In this document: piece after piece, positions 30,003-37,553 of the stretch
How the letters are laid out: every line of letters starts with the position of its first letter
Position numbering within the stretch: the first letter of the stretch is position 1
Notes under the pieces: generated by a model
Told to the model about the DNA's origin: nothing
The model's database searches: none
Seen by the model: only the letters and a program-made list of their open reading frames with translations
Source of the DNA: a virus
DNA length: 64,000 bases
IMG/VR virus record: IMGVR_UViG_3300036402_000045
Span: 1 to 64,000 of that record
Reading direction: 5' to 3' (one strand)
Position numbers and translations under genes: made by a program

Positions 30003-30842
30003 TCAGCGAACCTCGGAAGGCGTGATCTCGCTGCGTAGAATCCTCGCTCTGGCCCTCTCGATGCGCTCTGCGGCTGCGCGAGCATCGGCCTCGGCCATCT
30101 GTCGGCGTTGGGCCTCCAGACGCTCACGGCGCTCTCTGGCGATGCGCTCTTCCTCTGCTCGAACAGCCACCACGTTGACATACCGGACCGGTGCCTGAAT
30201 TCGGTACCGCGGGTGCTCCACTTGGCAGAAGTCTGAAGGGCAAGCGCCCTCCGTGCTGCCTTCGGACTGGGCGTTGCAATGAAAGCAACGAGGCGTGAAC
30301 TCGATCGTCACGGCCCGCTGCGGGAAGTGAAGTGAACGCTCCGAGAAGAGCCGATCGCGGCCGATGTCGTGAACGAGCATCAGAAGCTCTTCGGCCATCG
30401 TCACGTACGTCTCTTCCGCATCAGAAGCGAACCGCCGCCACAGCTTCATCTCACCGCGACGCGTGATGTAGGCAAACGCCTTGTAACGCCCATCGATGTA
30501 GCGCTTGAGCACACGCTGACCCGTGAGATCGCCCGACGTAACGAGATGCACGTTGTAGCGGTGAGTTTCGGAAATCCCCGTAACCTCGTAGACGCCATTG
30601 GGAACGTTCCAGCCATCGAACTCTGTCGCCACGTCATCGATGGAACGACCGGCAAGCTGCGTTGCCAGAGCCTCGACCGCTGCCGTCTGCTCCACGGTAA
30701 GGGTCAAGCTCGATCCGAGAACGTCGGAGTACCGCTGCATGTCTGCATGAAAGCGAACAGCCGGATCACTCAGGATCGAGACAACCTGCGGGAACGCAGA
30801 GAACCACGCGGGATCGAGGTTGGTGATGTTGTAGGTCGGCAT
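30003..30842 (-). CDS. Hypothetical protein with C-terminal coiled coil, leaderless (279 aa)
   Basis: A central folded domain (GVYEVTGISETHRYNVHLVTSGDLTG...) precedes a Cys/His cluster (CFHCNAQSEG...CPSDFC) that could bind zinc, and a C-terminal Arg/Glu/Ala coiled coil. The ATG is six bases after TAGGAT. No enzyme signature is visible, but the domain layout resembles nucleic-acid-binding proteins. Confidence 0.65.
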   Translation of the reverse strand: MPTYNITNLDPAWFSAFPQVVSILSDPAVRFHADMQRYSDVLGSSLTLTVEQTAAVEALATQLAGRSIDDVATEFDGWNVPNGVYEVTGISETHRYNVHLVTSGDLTGQRVLKRYIDGRYKAFAYITRRGEMKLWRRFASDAEETYVTMAEELLMLVHDIGRDRLFSERSLHFPQRAVTIEFTPRCFHCNAQSEGSTEGACPSDFCQVEHPRYRIQAPVRYVNVVAVRAEEERIARERRERLEAQRRQMAEADARAAAERIERARARILRSEITPSEVR

Positions 30843-30848
30843 ACAGAG

Positions 30849-30877
30849 ATCCTAAGGGATAAACATTCCGAAGTCAA
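30849..30877 (-). promoter_or_regulatory. Promoter with TTCGGAA at -35/spacer junction
   Basis: TTGACT -17 bp- TAGGAT, with CTTCGGAATGTTTA across the -35 and spacer; the -10 is six bases from the ATG. Confidence 0.72.
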
Positions 30878-30903
30878 GACGGAGATTGCTAAGCGGCAGA
30901 TTT

Positions 30904-31302
30904 TCAGCGATCGGAATAGAGGCTGTTGTGAGCCTTCACCCAATCACCATCAGCGATGAGCTTGCCACGGGGCTTACCGAGGTAGTGCCACGCAGAGCAC
31001 TTGATCTCGGTGCCTCTGATCGGGTCGTGAGCAACCACGTCCCAAAGGGCATAGCCCGCACCGCGCTCCATACGGTCGATGCTCTTCCACGACGGACTGT
31101 TGTGTCGGAACGTCAGGACATCGCCGGTGATGGTGCCCGACTGATCGAGCTTGGCGACTGGGTAGCTGCCGAACTCAGAGACGAAGTAGATCTTCCCCTC
31201 GATGGTGCAGTTCGGAATGATGTCCTCGTAGCCACCACGGTCGTTCCACGCGTTCGGTCGGAGCGTTCCGTACACGAAGCAGGAGATGAGATGGTCGCTC
31301 AC
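30904..31302 (-). CDS. Gamma-glutamylcyclotransferase-like (GGCT/AIG2) protein
   Basis: 132 residues. FVYGTLRP at about 9-16 is the substrate-loop signature, and Glu79 in MERGAGY is a good candidate catalytic acid. The family cleaves gamma-glutamyl amides to release 5-oxoproline. GTG start coupled to the upstream gene. Together with the class-II glutaminase (33239) and amidoligase (34750) it forms a set repeatedly seen in phages and proposed to make or unmake gamma-glutamyl or side-chain amide bonds. Confidence 0.8.
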   Translation of the reverse strand: MSDHLISCFVYGTLRPNAWNDRGGYEDIIPNCTIEGKIYFVSEFGSYPVAKLDQSGTITGDVLTFRHNSPSWKSIDRMERGAGYALWDVVAHDPIRGTEIKCSAWHYLGKPRGKLIADGDWVKAHNSLYSDR

Positions 31303-31814
31303 TTCTGAGCCGCCTTTTCGAACAGGTCGATGATGACCGCAACATCGAAGGTGACGGTGTTGCCTTCGTTGCCTTGGAAGAAGGTGTAGTTCTCGTCTTC
31401 GACCAGACGAGTACCCGTGAGCGTCAGAACTTTCCGCTCAAACTTGATCCGCTGACTCTCTGATTCGATCCGCTTCAGAAGGTACTCTCTTTCGGAATCA
31501 AGCTGTTCTTGAACCCGCTCACGGAACCGCTCCGTCATCGGTGACAACGACTGGGGATGAGCAAGAACAGGAACCCACGTCATGTTGTGGACGTTGAACG
31601 CCGCAAGAGCGACCTTCGTGGCTTGGCGCTGGACGCCGTACTCATCGGTGTAGCGCCCCTTCTTGTCGGCCTTGACGTACTCCTTCGTCTTGGCGTCCCG
31701 ATACCAACGCTCGATGTCAAGAACGAGCGACAGGAACGGACGAGAGGACGAGTACCGACCACCGGGTCGGGAGTAGATGACCTCCCGACCCTGCTCGATC
31801 TCCGAAAGCTTCAT
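31299..31814 (-). CDS. Hypothetical protein of the amidoligase region (171 aa)
   Basis: An N-terminal beta domain (GREVIYSRPGGRYSSSRPFLSLVLDIERWYRD), then a long charged helix (RFRERVQEQLDSEREYLLKRIESESQRIKFERK). It lies between the GGCT and SAP-like genes with overlapping ends, so it probably works with them. No family is recognised. Confidence 0.6.
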   Translation of the reverse strand: MKLSEIEQGREVIYSRPGGRYSSSRPFLSLVLDIERWYRDAKTKEYVKADKKGRYTDEYGVQRQATKVALAAFNVHNMTWVPVLAHPQSLSPMTERFRERVQEQLDSEREYLLKRIESESQRIKFERKVLTLTGTRLVEDENYTFFQGNEGNTVTFDVAVIIDLFEKAAQK

Positions 31815-32680
31815 GCCTGCACCCCAGCGGCACGCAGAGCGGCCTCAAGAGCGTCACGGGACATCGTTCCCCGACCGGCGATGTTGTGCGTTGCGGCAAG
31901 CCGACGAAGGGCGTCACGGTTCAAACCGGAAAGCCCGTCGTCGTCGGAACCAACGATCGCCCGCATGATGCCTTGTGCCTCGGCAAGCTCGTCATCGGTG
32001 TATTCCCGCTCTTCGCCGTCCTCGTCGTCCTCGATCTCGCCTGAGAGCATGGCGTTGATCTCATCGATCCCCTGCGCGGCCTCGTCCTCGATCAGAGCAT
32101 CGACGTAATCGGCAACCGCCGCCATCGTCGTGTCGGACGGAACCTCTTCGACCACCAGACGGCCCGAGATGTTGTCGGCGCGTCCTTCGGAAACCAGCGC
32201 GTCCCATGTCTCCTGCGTGTAGATGGCGCGGGCCACGACACCGGGGATGCGGCCCTCACGAACCCGAGCACGGAACATCGTCGGCTTGGCGGCGTAGAAG
32301 AGCGAGCACGCCCAAGCGAACGAGTCCAGGCGAGAACCCGTCGAAGCGTTGATGTGCTGGCGCAGGCCCGTGAACAGATCGATCACGGTGAACCGCTTCA
32401 GCGTCAGCGTTCCCGGCGTGTTCGCAGCGGACAGGCTCATGCGCTGGCCCGGTCGATAGCTGTACCGCTGCCAGATGTGACCGGCGACGTGGATCGTCGG
32501 CACCGGCAGCGACCGGTACGACTCACAGATCGCCGTGACCATCGGCATGACGGCCTCGATCTTCTCGGCGTCCGTCTCCAGACGCCACGGCTTCGCCTCG
32601 AAGAGAGCGACAGCGGCAGCAACCGCATCCTCTCGGATCTCTCGGTACTTCAGGTGTGGCCGCTGAACGGTCATCGGCAT
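31811..32680 (-). CDS. Hypothetical protein with C-terminal SAP-like motif (289 aa)
   Basis: The N-terminal 200 residues form a mixed domain with no known motif. A highly acidic linker (EIEDDEDGEEREYTDDEL) precedes LNRDALRRLAATHNIAGRGTMSRDALEAALRAAG, a clear SAP/HeH-like helix-turn-helix. An AAAGGGAG ribosome site lies upstream. First gene of the GGCT-containing operon. Probably DNA-associated. Confidence 0.6.
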   Translation of the reverse strand: MPMTVQRPHLKYREIREDAVAAAVALFEAKPWRLETDAEKIEAVMPMVTAICESYRSLPVPTIHVAGHIWQRYSYRPGQRMSLSAANTPGTLTLKRFTVIDLFTGLRQHINASTGSRLDSFAWACSLFYAAKPTMFRARVREGRIPGVVARAIYTQETWDALVSEGRADNISGRLVVEEVPSDTTMAAVADYVDALIEDEAAQGIDEINAMLSGEIEDDEDGEEREYTDDELAEAQGIMRAIVGSDDDGLSGLNRDALRRLAATHNIAGRGTMSRDALEAALRAAGVQA

Positions 32681-32712
32681 TGCGCTCCCTTTCGGTTGTA
32701 GTCGTCGTGCTG

Positions 32713-32741
32713 AGTATGGATCGGAATGTTTCCGATGTCAA
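32713..32741 (-). promoter_or_regulatory. Promoter with dyad operator in spacer
   Basis: TTGACA -17 bp- CATACT; the 17-bp spacer is almost filled by the dyad ATCGGAA-ACA-TTCCGAT, the clearest two-fold symmetric version of the motif. Confidence 0.75.
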
Positions 32742-32750
32742 GAAGGTTTC

Positions 32751-33242
32751 TCATGCATCCTCGGTTTCCTTGTCACCAACCAGAAATCTCGGACCATTGA
32801 CAGAGACGATCGCCCAACGGAACCAAAGCACCGTCTCGCAATCCCATCCGTAGAGATCGTGAGGCTGTGAGTGGCGCGTACGCCACTGACCCTCTTCGGT
32901 CAGGTGCATACCGTCGTACTCCCGAGCCATCGCTTCGAAGTCAAGACCGGTGGTATACCGATCCCCCACGCCGAACCGCTTGTGCAGATCATTGAGATCC
33001 GCAACGGTGTCAACGACAGCGAGGTTCGGGTTGTCGATCGTCTCCAGATCCCAGAGCGTGAACGGCGGTCCACCGAATTTTTCGGAAACACACCAGTCAA
33101 CCCAATGGCTCTCGTTGGTCGGATGAGGGGGAGAAGTCCACAACCCACCACTGAGCGGCTTCTTCCACGGATGCGTGCAATTCACGATCGGCTTGAACGA
33201 CTGATAACGAGGCTTCTTCACGCCTTGGAAGATGACCTTCAC
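32751..33242 (-). CDS. Unknown protein linked to the glutaminase gene (163 aa)
   Basis: MKVIFQGVKKPRYQSFKP... contains SGGLWTSPPHPTNESHWVDWCVSE, a conserved-looking Trp/Pro/His/Cys motif. The gene overlaps the end of the glutaminase gene by four bases, so the two are co-translated. The first third recalls small ADP-ribosyltransferase-like phage proteins, but I cannot support that assignment. A partner of the amidation system is possible. Confidence 0.55.
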   Translation of the reverse strand: MKVIFQGVKKPRYQSFKPIVNCTHPWKKPLSGGLWTSPPHPTNESHWVDWCVSEKFGGPPFTLWDLETIDNPNLAVVDTVADLNDLHKRFGVGDRYTTGLDFEAMAREYDGMHLTEEGQWRTRHSQPHDLYGWDCETVLWFRWAIVSVNGPRFLVGDKETEDA

Positions 33243-34201
33243 TGATCCGCCTTGCGCTTCTGCGGCTGGCCGTCAGGGAAGAGACGCTTCTGCGCCCTCT
33301 CGTCCTGCCTGCGCTCCAGATAGGCACGGATGGCGGCGTCCCTGCCCATCCCGTATTCGAAGCCCGTAGAGACAGCCACAGGCCGTGTCGGTGACGTTGC
33401 AGAACCCGTTCCCCGGTAAGACGGATCGGTTCCGAACCTCACCGCGATCTCTGCGGCGGTCAACACCTTCGGACGAGGACGAGGCCGGAACGTCTTCCGC
33501 TCCACGATGTCACCGTACGAAACGGCAAGCACCCGATCTTCGGAAACCGTCGAGAACTTCGTGAAGACGATATCCGGCTCAAGCTGAAGCAGAGCTTCCT
33601 TGTCCGAGGCCCAGATCAGGTTCCCGCGGTCGGTCCACCCGAGCGTCAACTGACGGCCCGTGCTCCGAGCGATGTAGATCGTGTCGGGTTCCGTGATCCG
33701 GCTGTAGACCGCAACCATCGCGCCCTTGATCTTCCGAAGCCCCTTGATGTGGCCCCACTTGTTGACCGCAGCGAAGATGGCCTCGGAGTCAACCTCGGTC
33801 TTCGGATCTTCCCGACCCGTCACGTCCAGAATCTCTTCGAAGTTCGTGAGAACGCCGTTGTGAACGCCCACGATGTCACCGTGCGGGATCGGATGGTTGT
33901 TCCGCACGTCAGCGGGATCACCGTTGGTGGCCCAGCGCGTGTGGCCGATGACCCAGTAGGCGTCATCCGAGACGTTCTTCAGAATGTTCTCCAGAGCGCT
34001 GTTCGTGTCACAGCGACCGGGGAACTTGGCCCACGTCACGTCGGGCTTCGTCGGATCGGTGTCCTTGTTCGGAACCCACTGTGCCCACCCGTAAGCGTGC
34101 GGTCCCTGTCGGACCAGAGCAGGGAAGAGGATGGCGGCGATCTGCGCCGTGCTCAGATCCTCTTCGTTCTCGTTGTATGAGATTCCCCAAATTCTGCACA
34201 T
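33239..34201 (-). CDS. Class-II glutamine amidotransferase (Ntn glutaminase)
   Basis: 320 residues. Cys2 (MCRIWGIS) is the N-terminal nucleophile after Met removal, and RWATNGDP (89-96), NNHPIPHG (101-108) and HNGVLTN (114-120) complete the glutaminase site. No synthase domain follows; the C-terminal 100 residues are a basic tail. The enzyme should release ammonia from glutamine, presumably for the nearby amidoligase. The promoter at 34230 and a ribosome site precede it. Confidence 0.88.
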   Translation of the reverse strand: MCRIWGISYNENEEDLSTAQIAAILFPALVRQGPHAYGWAQWVPNKDTDPTKPDVTWAKFPGRCDTNSALENILKNVSDDAYWVIGHTRWATNGDPADVRNNHPIPHGDIVGVHNGVLTNFEEILDVTGREDPKTEVDSEAIFAAVNKWGHIKGLRKIKGAMVAVYSRITEPDTIYIARSTGRQLTLGWTDRGNLIWASDKEALLQLEPDIVFTKFSTVSEDRVLAVSYGDIVERKTFRPRPRPKVLTAAEIAVRFGTDPSYRGTGSATSPTRPVAVSTGFEYGMGRDAAIRAYLERRQDERAQKRLFPDGQPQKRKADQ

Positions 34202-34229
34202 CGGCTATCGCCTTCCTCTCTCGTAGTTG

Positions 34230-34258
34230 ATTGAATCATGCTTCGGAATGTTTGTCAA
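34230..34258 (-). promoter_or_regulatory. Promoter with TTCCGAA in spacer
   Basis: TTGACA -17 bp- TTCAAT, spacer AAACATTCCGAAG at the centre; drives the glutaminase gene. Confidence 0.78.
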
Positions 34259-34259
34259 C

Positions 34260-34496
34260 TCAGTCATCGTCAAGCGCGTTTTCGCAAACCGCCTGAATCG
34301 TGATGATCGCCGTCCTGAGTCCGTCCACGTCATCAAGAGACGTAGCTGCCGCCATTCCGATTGCGTGGACGTATCGCTCCCACTTATCGCTTGCGACCTT
34401 GGCGCACTCGACCGGGATATCCAGCTTCTCTCCCCGGCTTGCGCGGACCTGCACAGCAATGGCCGCTTCCTCTGCTTGCTCGCGAGCGCCCATCAC
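34260..34496 (-). CDS. Hypothetical helical protein (78 aa)
   Basis: GTG start overlapping the upstream stop. Helical throughout (EQAEEAAIAVQVRASRGEKLDIPVECAKVASDKWERYV). Third gene of the amidoligase operon. No recognised family. Confidence 0.55.
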   Translation of the reverse strand: MMGAREQAEEAAIAVQVRASRGEKLDIPVECAKVASDKWERYVHAIGMAAATSLDDVDGLRTAIITIQAVCENALDDD

Positions 34497-34753
34497 ATGC
34501 CCCTTACTCGTTCTGCGTTGGCAACTGCGTGCGCCACGATGTCGGGCGCGGCTTGAGCCGAGATGACGTTGAGCAGATTGTCAACGACATCACACAACGA
34601 GAGGATCGTGGCCTTCTGATCCTCAACGATCGGCTCCCAAATATCACAAGCGTCCTTCGCTGCTTGTCTCCGAGCGCAGATGTGAAGTGGATGCCTGTCG
34701 TCGCACGCCGACGAACAAGCTCCCGCCATGACCGTCTCTCGGACGCTCATCAT
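34493..34753 (-). CDS. Hypothetical Cys-containing helical protein (86 aa)
   Basis: MMSVRETVMAGACSSACDDRHPLHICARRQAAKDACDIWEP... The four to six Cys near the N-terminus may bind a metal. The ATG overlaps the amidoligase stop (ATGA), so it is translated with the ligase. Function is unknown. Confidence 0.55.
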   Translation of the reverse strand: MMSVRETVMAGACSSACDDRHPLHICARRQAAKDACDIWEPIVEDQKATILSLCDVVDNLLNVISAQAAPDIVAHAVANAERVRGM

Positions 34754-35688
34754 GCACCCACGAACCGACGCTGAGGCTTGGAGTCCTTCCAGAGAACCCG
34801 CAGGTTCTTCCAGTCCTCCTTTGACATGACCCGCTTCGTGTCCTTCGAGTCGGTCGTAAGGATCTGCTGGAGACGCAGGAGCACGGCGTTTTCGGAAACC
34901 GTTCCCTGCTCCATCGAACCGAGCCTGTAGCTCTTCGCAACCGACCGGCTGTAGCCGTTGCGGGCATCGTCCACGATCGCCATGCACAGAGCGAGGTAGG
35001 TCTGAACCCGACGAGGGTTGACGCTGCCGTTGAACACTCTGAACTCAACCGTGCCGTGGACCCAGTAGGAGCGGTAGTTGACGGCGTAGTAGCGGTCCAG
35101 GCTGTTCGCCCACGCCCGTCCGTAACGGCTGTGCCTTCCGCTCTGGCCGAGGACGCCACGCCCGTTGGCGGTGTGACCGTCCCAAACGTTCTTCAGTTCC
35201 TCGATGGTCCGCACCTTCATAATCTCGCGGGCCGTCGCCTCCGGAACCGGCTTGCAGTACGTCGAAGCTCCGGTGCGGATCGTGTTCCAACCGCTCGAAG
35301 CGATGCGGTAGATCGCGTCCTCGAACTTGTAGAAGAACCGAGCAATCGCCGCCATCTGCTTTCCGGTCAGCGGAGTGCCGTCGTAGTTCTTCGCCTCGAT
35401 GTGAACGTGGATGCCCGTCGCTTGTGAAGGCCGCATCCCGGCGTCCTGGAGAGCCTGAACCGCCGTGGTGACTTGCGCCCGTTGCGCCGGATCATCGAAG
35501 TCCAGCGGAGGGGAAACAAGCTCACCACCGCGGCTCACGGAACCGTCGTACTTCATCATCCAATCGGTCGGATCGTTTCCGGTGTGGCGACGACGCTCAT
35601 CCTTGACGCCAAGACCAGCGGCACGAAGCGAAGCAATCGCATCGTCCATGTCACCCTCGAACTCGATCTCGATTCCGAAACGTCGCAT
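34750..35688 (-). CDS. Amidoligase (COOH-NH2 ligase superfamily, amidoligase_2-like)
   Basis: 312 residues. FGIEIEFEGD at the start, MKYDGSVSRGGELVSPPL and GIHVHIEAKN give the glutamine-synthetase-like E-x-E, substrate Gly-Glu and H-x-H metal/ATP ligands. TVEFRVFNGSVN is the conserved second half. Members are predicted to join carboxyls to amines using ATP. Combined with the GGCT and class-II glutaminase genes, this phage probably modifies a peptide, protein or small metabolite. Preceded by its own promoter. Confidence 0.82.
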   Translation of the reverse strand: MRRFGIEIEFEGDMDDAIASLRAAGLGVKDERRRHTGNDPTDWMMKYDGSVSRGGELVSPPLDFDDPAQRAQVTTAVQALQDAGMRPSQATGIHVHIEAKNYDGTPLTGKQMAAIARFFYKFEDAIYRIASSGWNTIRTGASTYCKPVPEATAREIMKVRTIEELKNVWDGHTANGRGVLGQSGRHSRYGRAWANSLDRYYAVNYRSYWVHGTVEFRVFNGSVNPRRVQTYLALCMAIVDDARNGYSRSVAKSYRLGSMEQGTVSENAVLLRLQQILTTDSKDTKRVMSKEDWKNLRVLWKDSKPQRRFVGA

Positions 35689-35730
35689 TGGCTCCCTTGC
35701 CTGTCCTTGTCGGCTCGTCCCGACAACCTC

Positions 35731-35759
35731 ATTGAATCAGAATGTTTCGGTGGTGTCAA
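35731..35759 (-). promoter_or_regulatory. Promoter with variant motif in spacer
   Basis: TTGACA -17 bp- TTCAAT, spacer CGAAACATTCTGA; the same -10 as the glutaminase promoter at 34230, suggesting co-regulation of the pair. Confidence 0.75.
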
Positions 35760-35797
35760 CCGATTTCCGAAAGTTTCTCGGTCCTCTTGTTGATACG

Positions 35798-35896
35798 TCA
35801 GACGCGCTCGCGGTGGTTTTTCCACCACTCCCGAACCAAGACAGATCCAATGCTTCCAATCCCCCATCCGAACATCACCAACAGGATCTCCCGCAT
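35798..35896 (-). CDS. Tiny membrane protein (32 aa)
   Basis: MREILLVMFGWGIGSIGSVLV then a basic tail (REWWKNHRERV). One hydrophobic helix. The ATG overlaps the upstream gene's stop (TGATG), and its TGA abuts an ACGTATCA word. It is too short to be sure, but the coupling supports it. Confidence 0.5.
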   Translation of the reverse strand: MREILLVMFGWGIGSIGSVLVREWWKNHRERV

Positions 35897-36123
35897 CACG
35901 CGGTCACTTCCTCGAACTCATAGCAACCCTTCAGAAATCGGGAGACGGCAGCGCCGACTGATCCGACCGGGTTGGCGGCGACCTGCGAGATGTTGAGGAA
36001 CACGGACTCTGGAACATCGGCGTACCGATAGACCCGTCCATTGGCGAACGTGACGACGCAATCGGTCCCGTCATACTCGATGACCTGCACGCTGGAACTG
36101 TTGGCGACGGTGATGGTGGGCAT
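35896..36123 (-). CDS. KTSC-domain protein (75 aa)
   Basis: MPTITVANSSSVQVIEYDGTDCVVTFANGRVYRYADVPESVF... matches the KTSC small beta domain (S-S-V-x-x-I-x-Y ... F-x-x-G-x-x-Y-x-Y-x-x-V-P). KTSC proteins occur near lysyl-tRNA synthetase-like and phage genes; their role is unclear. A TTCCGAA site lies just before the start. Confidence 0.75.
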   Translation of the reverse strand: MPTITVANSSSVQVIEYDGTDCVVTFANGRVYRYADVPESVFLNISQVAANPVGSVGAAVSRFLKGCYEFEEVTA

Positions 36124-36143
36124 AGCGACCTTTCGGAAAGTGG

Positions 36144-36455
36144 TTAGAAGGAGTAGTCGTGGAACTTGTGGCGACCAGGCACCAAACGGGTTCCGGTGTG
36201 CATGGACTGACCGCGCTGGACCCACTTGCCGTTCGAGCGCAGCGTGAAGATGATCTTGCGACCGTTCTCGTCTCGCTCATAGCTGTAGCTCTGGTCTTCG
36301 CTCATCCCGTGCGTGTCGGTTCGAGTGGCGGTGTCCTGCTGCCACGTCACGGACTTGCGAGAGGGAGAAGCGCCCACGATGGTTCCGGCGTGACGGTCGG
36401 ACCACATGCAGATCGTTGCGCCTTCCCCGATCACGAAGCTCTGAAGGGTTTCCAT
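36144..36455 (-). CDS. Hypothetical protein, leaderless (103 aa)
   Basis: METLQSFVIGEGATICMWSDRHAGTIVG... a beta-rich fold ending GRHKFHDYSF. The start at 36455 is six bases after the TTGACT -10; the longer frame crosses the promoter. First gene of the minus operon that runs towards the amidoligase. Function is unknown. Confidence 0.6.
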   Translation of the reverse strand: METLQSFVIGEGATICMWSDRHAGTIVGASPSRKSVTWQQDTATRTDTHGMSEDQSYSYERDENGRKIIFTLRSNGKWVQRGQSMHTGTRLVPGRHKFHDYSF

Positions 36456-36461
36456 GCCCTC

Positions 36462-36490
36462 AGTCAACATCACTTCAGAATGTTTGTCAA
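36462..36490 (-). promoter_or_regulatory. Promoter with TTCTGAA in spacer
   Basis: TTGACA -17 bp- TTGACT, spacer AAACATTCTGAAG; its -10 and GAGGGC leader match those at 16616 exactly. Confidence 0.72.
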
Positions 36491-36521
36491 CAGGAAATCT
36501 CACGGAACGTTCGGAAGGTCG

Positions 36522-36529
36522 GCGTATCA
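36522..36529 (+). promoter_or_regulatory. GCGTATCA element
   Basis: Seven bases before the ATG of an 8-codon mini-frame at 36537; divergent from the minus promoter at 36462-36490. Confidence 0.55.
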
Positions 36530-36536
36530 TCCGAAC

Positions 36537-36560
36537 ATGACGAAAGAGGCAGCCATGTAA
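36537..36560 (+). CDS. Seven-residue leader-peptide-like frame
   Basis: MTKEAAM then TAA, positioned exactly where GCGTATCA predicts the start of RNA, and followed two bases later by a hairpin (CCGCCC-GAAA-GGGCGG). It could be a leader peptide of an attenuator, or chance within a small RNA. Confidence 0.3.
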   Translation: MTKEAAM

Positions 36561-36561
36561 C

Positions 36562-36648
36562 CGCCGCCCGAAAGGGCGGATTTCCTCTCAGTAGTCAACG
36601 AAGGGCAGGCGACTTGGGTGCCACTCAATCCCTGCCCTTCGTCGCGTC
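36562..36648 (+). terminator. Tandem hairpins with CGCGTC tail
   Basis: Hairpin CCGCCC-GAAA-GGGCGG (GAAA tetraloop), then a 12-bp stem ACGAAGGGCAGG / CCTGCCCTTCGT ending directly in CGCGTC at 36643. With the GCGTATCA at 36522 this forms a complete transcription unit of about 110 nt. Confidence 0.7.
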
Positions 36649-36684
36649 TTGACACCGATCCGGTTAGCGCTCCTTCGGAAAGGC

Positions 36685-36837
36685 ATGAGACAAGACGACC
36701 AATCCATACGGGAGATCAAGCGCCGGTGGGAACGCGAGGCCAAGGAGATGACGGACGATGAACTGGTTCACCGCATCTACTCCCGAAGGGCCAACCAGTA
36801 CGACCGGGCCGAGGCCAAGAAGCGGAATCTCGTATGA
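36685..36837 (+). CDS. Small basic helical protein (50 aa)
   Basis: MRQDDQSIREIKRRWEREAKEMTDDELVHRIYSRR... The start at 36685 has a GGAAAGG ribosome site. Highly charged helix; no motif. First plus-strand gene of the replication arm. Confidence 0.55.
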   Translation: MRQDDQSIREIKRRWEREAKEMTDDELVHRIYSRRANQYDRAEAKKRNLV

Positions 36838-36890
36838 CCCGCCTTCTCTACCGTTTCGGCCAGGATACCGACTTCAGAAAGTTCTCCTAA
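36834..36890 (+). CDS. Possible micro-protein (18 aa)
   Basis: MTRLLYRFGQDTDFRKFS, coupled by ATGA to the gene above and ending before a hairpin. Plausible but not provable at this length. Confidence 0.3.
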   Translation: MTRLLYRFGQDTDFRKFS

Positions 36891-36989
36891 CTACCATATA
36901 GATAGTTAGTGGATTCGATCGTTCTTCCACTCGGTACTACGTAGCCCGCGGTTATCAAGATACGCAATACCTTGATGTGGAAAACCGCG
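36886..36989. terminator. Convergent-end hairpins
   Basis: CTAACTA / TAGTTAG (about 36889-36911), then CGCGGTTATCAAG / CTTGAT...AACCGCG (36947-36989). They separate converging plus genes and the minus gene 36991-37368. Confidence 0.6.
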
Positions 36990-36990
36990 T

Positions 36991-37368
36991 TCAAGCTCTC
37001 TTCCGTTTGGCCTCGGCTTTGGGACGCTCGTAGACGTGAACCAGAATGGCAACAATCTTTCCGTCTTCACGGACCTGTTCTCGTCGCACATAGCCACGCT
37101 CAACGAGTTCCTTCATGGCCGACCTGACCGAGAACTCTCCATCGGTCTTGGCTTTGGAAAGTTCCTCTACAAAGAAGTGCCAGTCATCCGGTCGGCTAAG
37201 CATGAACGCGAGCAAGCCCGTGGCTTTGAAGCTCAAGAGCGGATCACGCAGAGTGTCGTTCTCTATGCGTGTGTACGTCTCATGCTTCTTGATTCGGTGG
37301 ATGGTCTTCGAATCGAGCGTCATCTGTCTGACGGCAAGGGAACTGACCTTCTGATTCTTGGCTGTCAT
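36991..37368 (-). CDS. Winged-helix protein, replication initiator/organiser-like
   Basis: 125 residues. After a basic N-terminus, the core reads DTLRDPLLSFKATGLLAFMLSRPDDWHFFVEELSKAKTDGEFSVRSAMKELVERGYVRR. This is the pattern of DnaD/replisome-organiser winged helices (layered helices, recognition helix in VRSAMKELVERGYV). A basic tail follows. It is alone on the minus strand between hairpins, beside the replication genes. Preceded by an AGGAG site. Confidence 0.7.
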   Translation of the reverse strand: MTAKNQKVSSLAVRQMTLDSKTIHRIKKHETYTRIENDTLRDPLLSFKATGLLAFMLSRPDDWHFFVEELSKAKTDGEFSVRSAMKELVERGYVRREQVREDGKIVAILVHVYERPKAEAKRKRA

Positions 37369-37408
37369 GTTGTATGCTCCTGCTTGGTATCGGGACAGGT
37401 GCCACCGT

Positions 37409-37466
37409 ACACGGCCCCCACTATCCGAGCGCTCGTCGCTAACGGAGAAGGGGGCCGTGTCGCGTC
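37409..37466 (+). terminator. Hairpin with CGCGTC tail
   Basis: 11-bp stem ACACGGCCCCC / GGGGGCCGTGT, then CGCGTC at 37461. It lies in the leader region of the minus winged-helix gene and before the plus-strand RNA. Confidence 0.65.
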
Positions 37467-37538
37467 TACCCTCGGCCACGGAGCCTGGTCGTTGTGTGTC
37501 CCGTAGCGACGGGATCAGCGACCGGCTCCACCTACTTT

Positions 37539-37546
37539 GCGTATCG
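37539..37546 (+). promoter_or_regulatory. GCGTATCG element before structured RNA
   Basis: A one-base variant of GCGTATCA, seven bases before the first base of the outer stem of the RNA at 37554-37694. Confidence 0.5.
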
Positions 37547-37553
37547 TTGTGAT

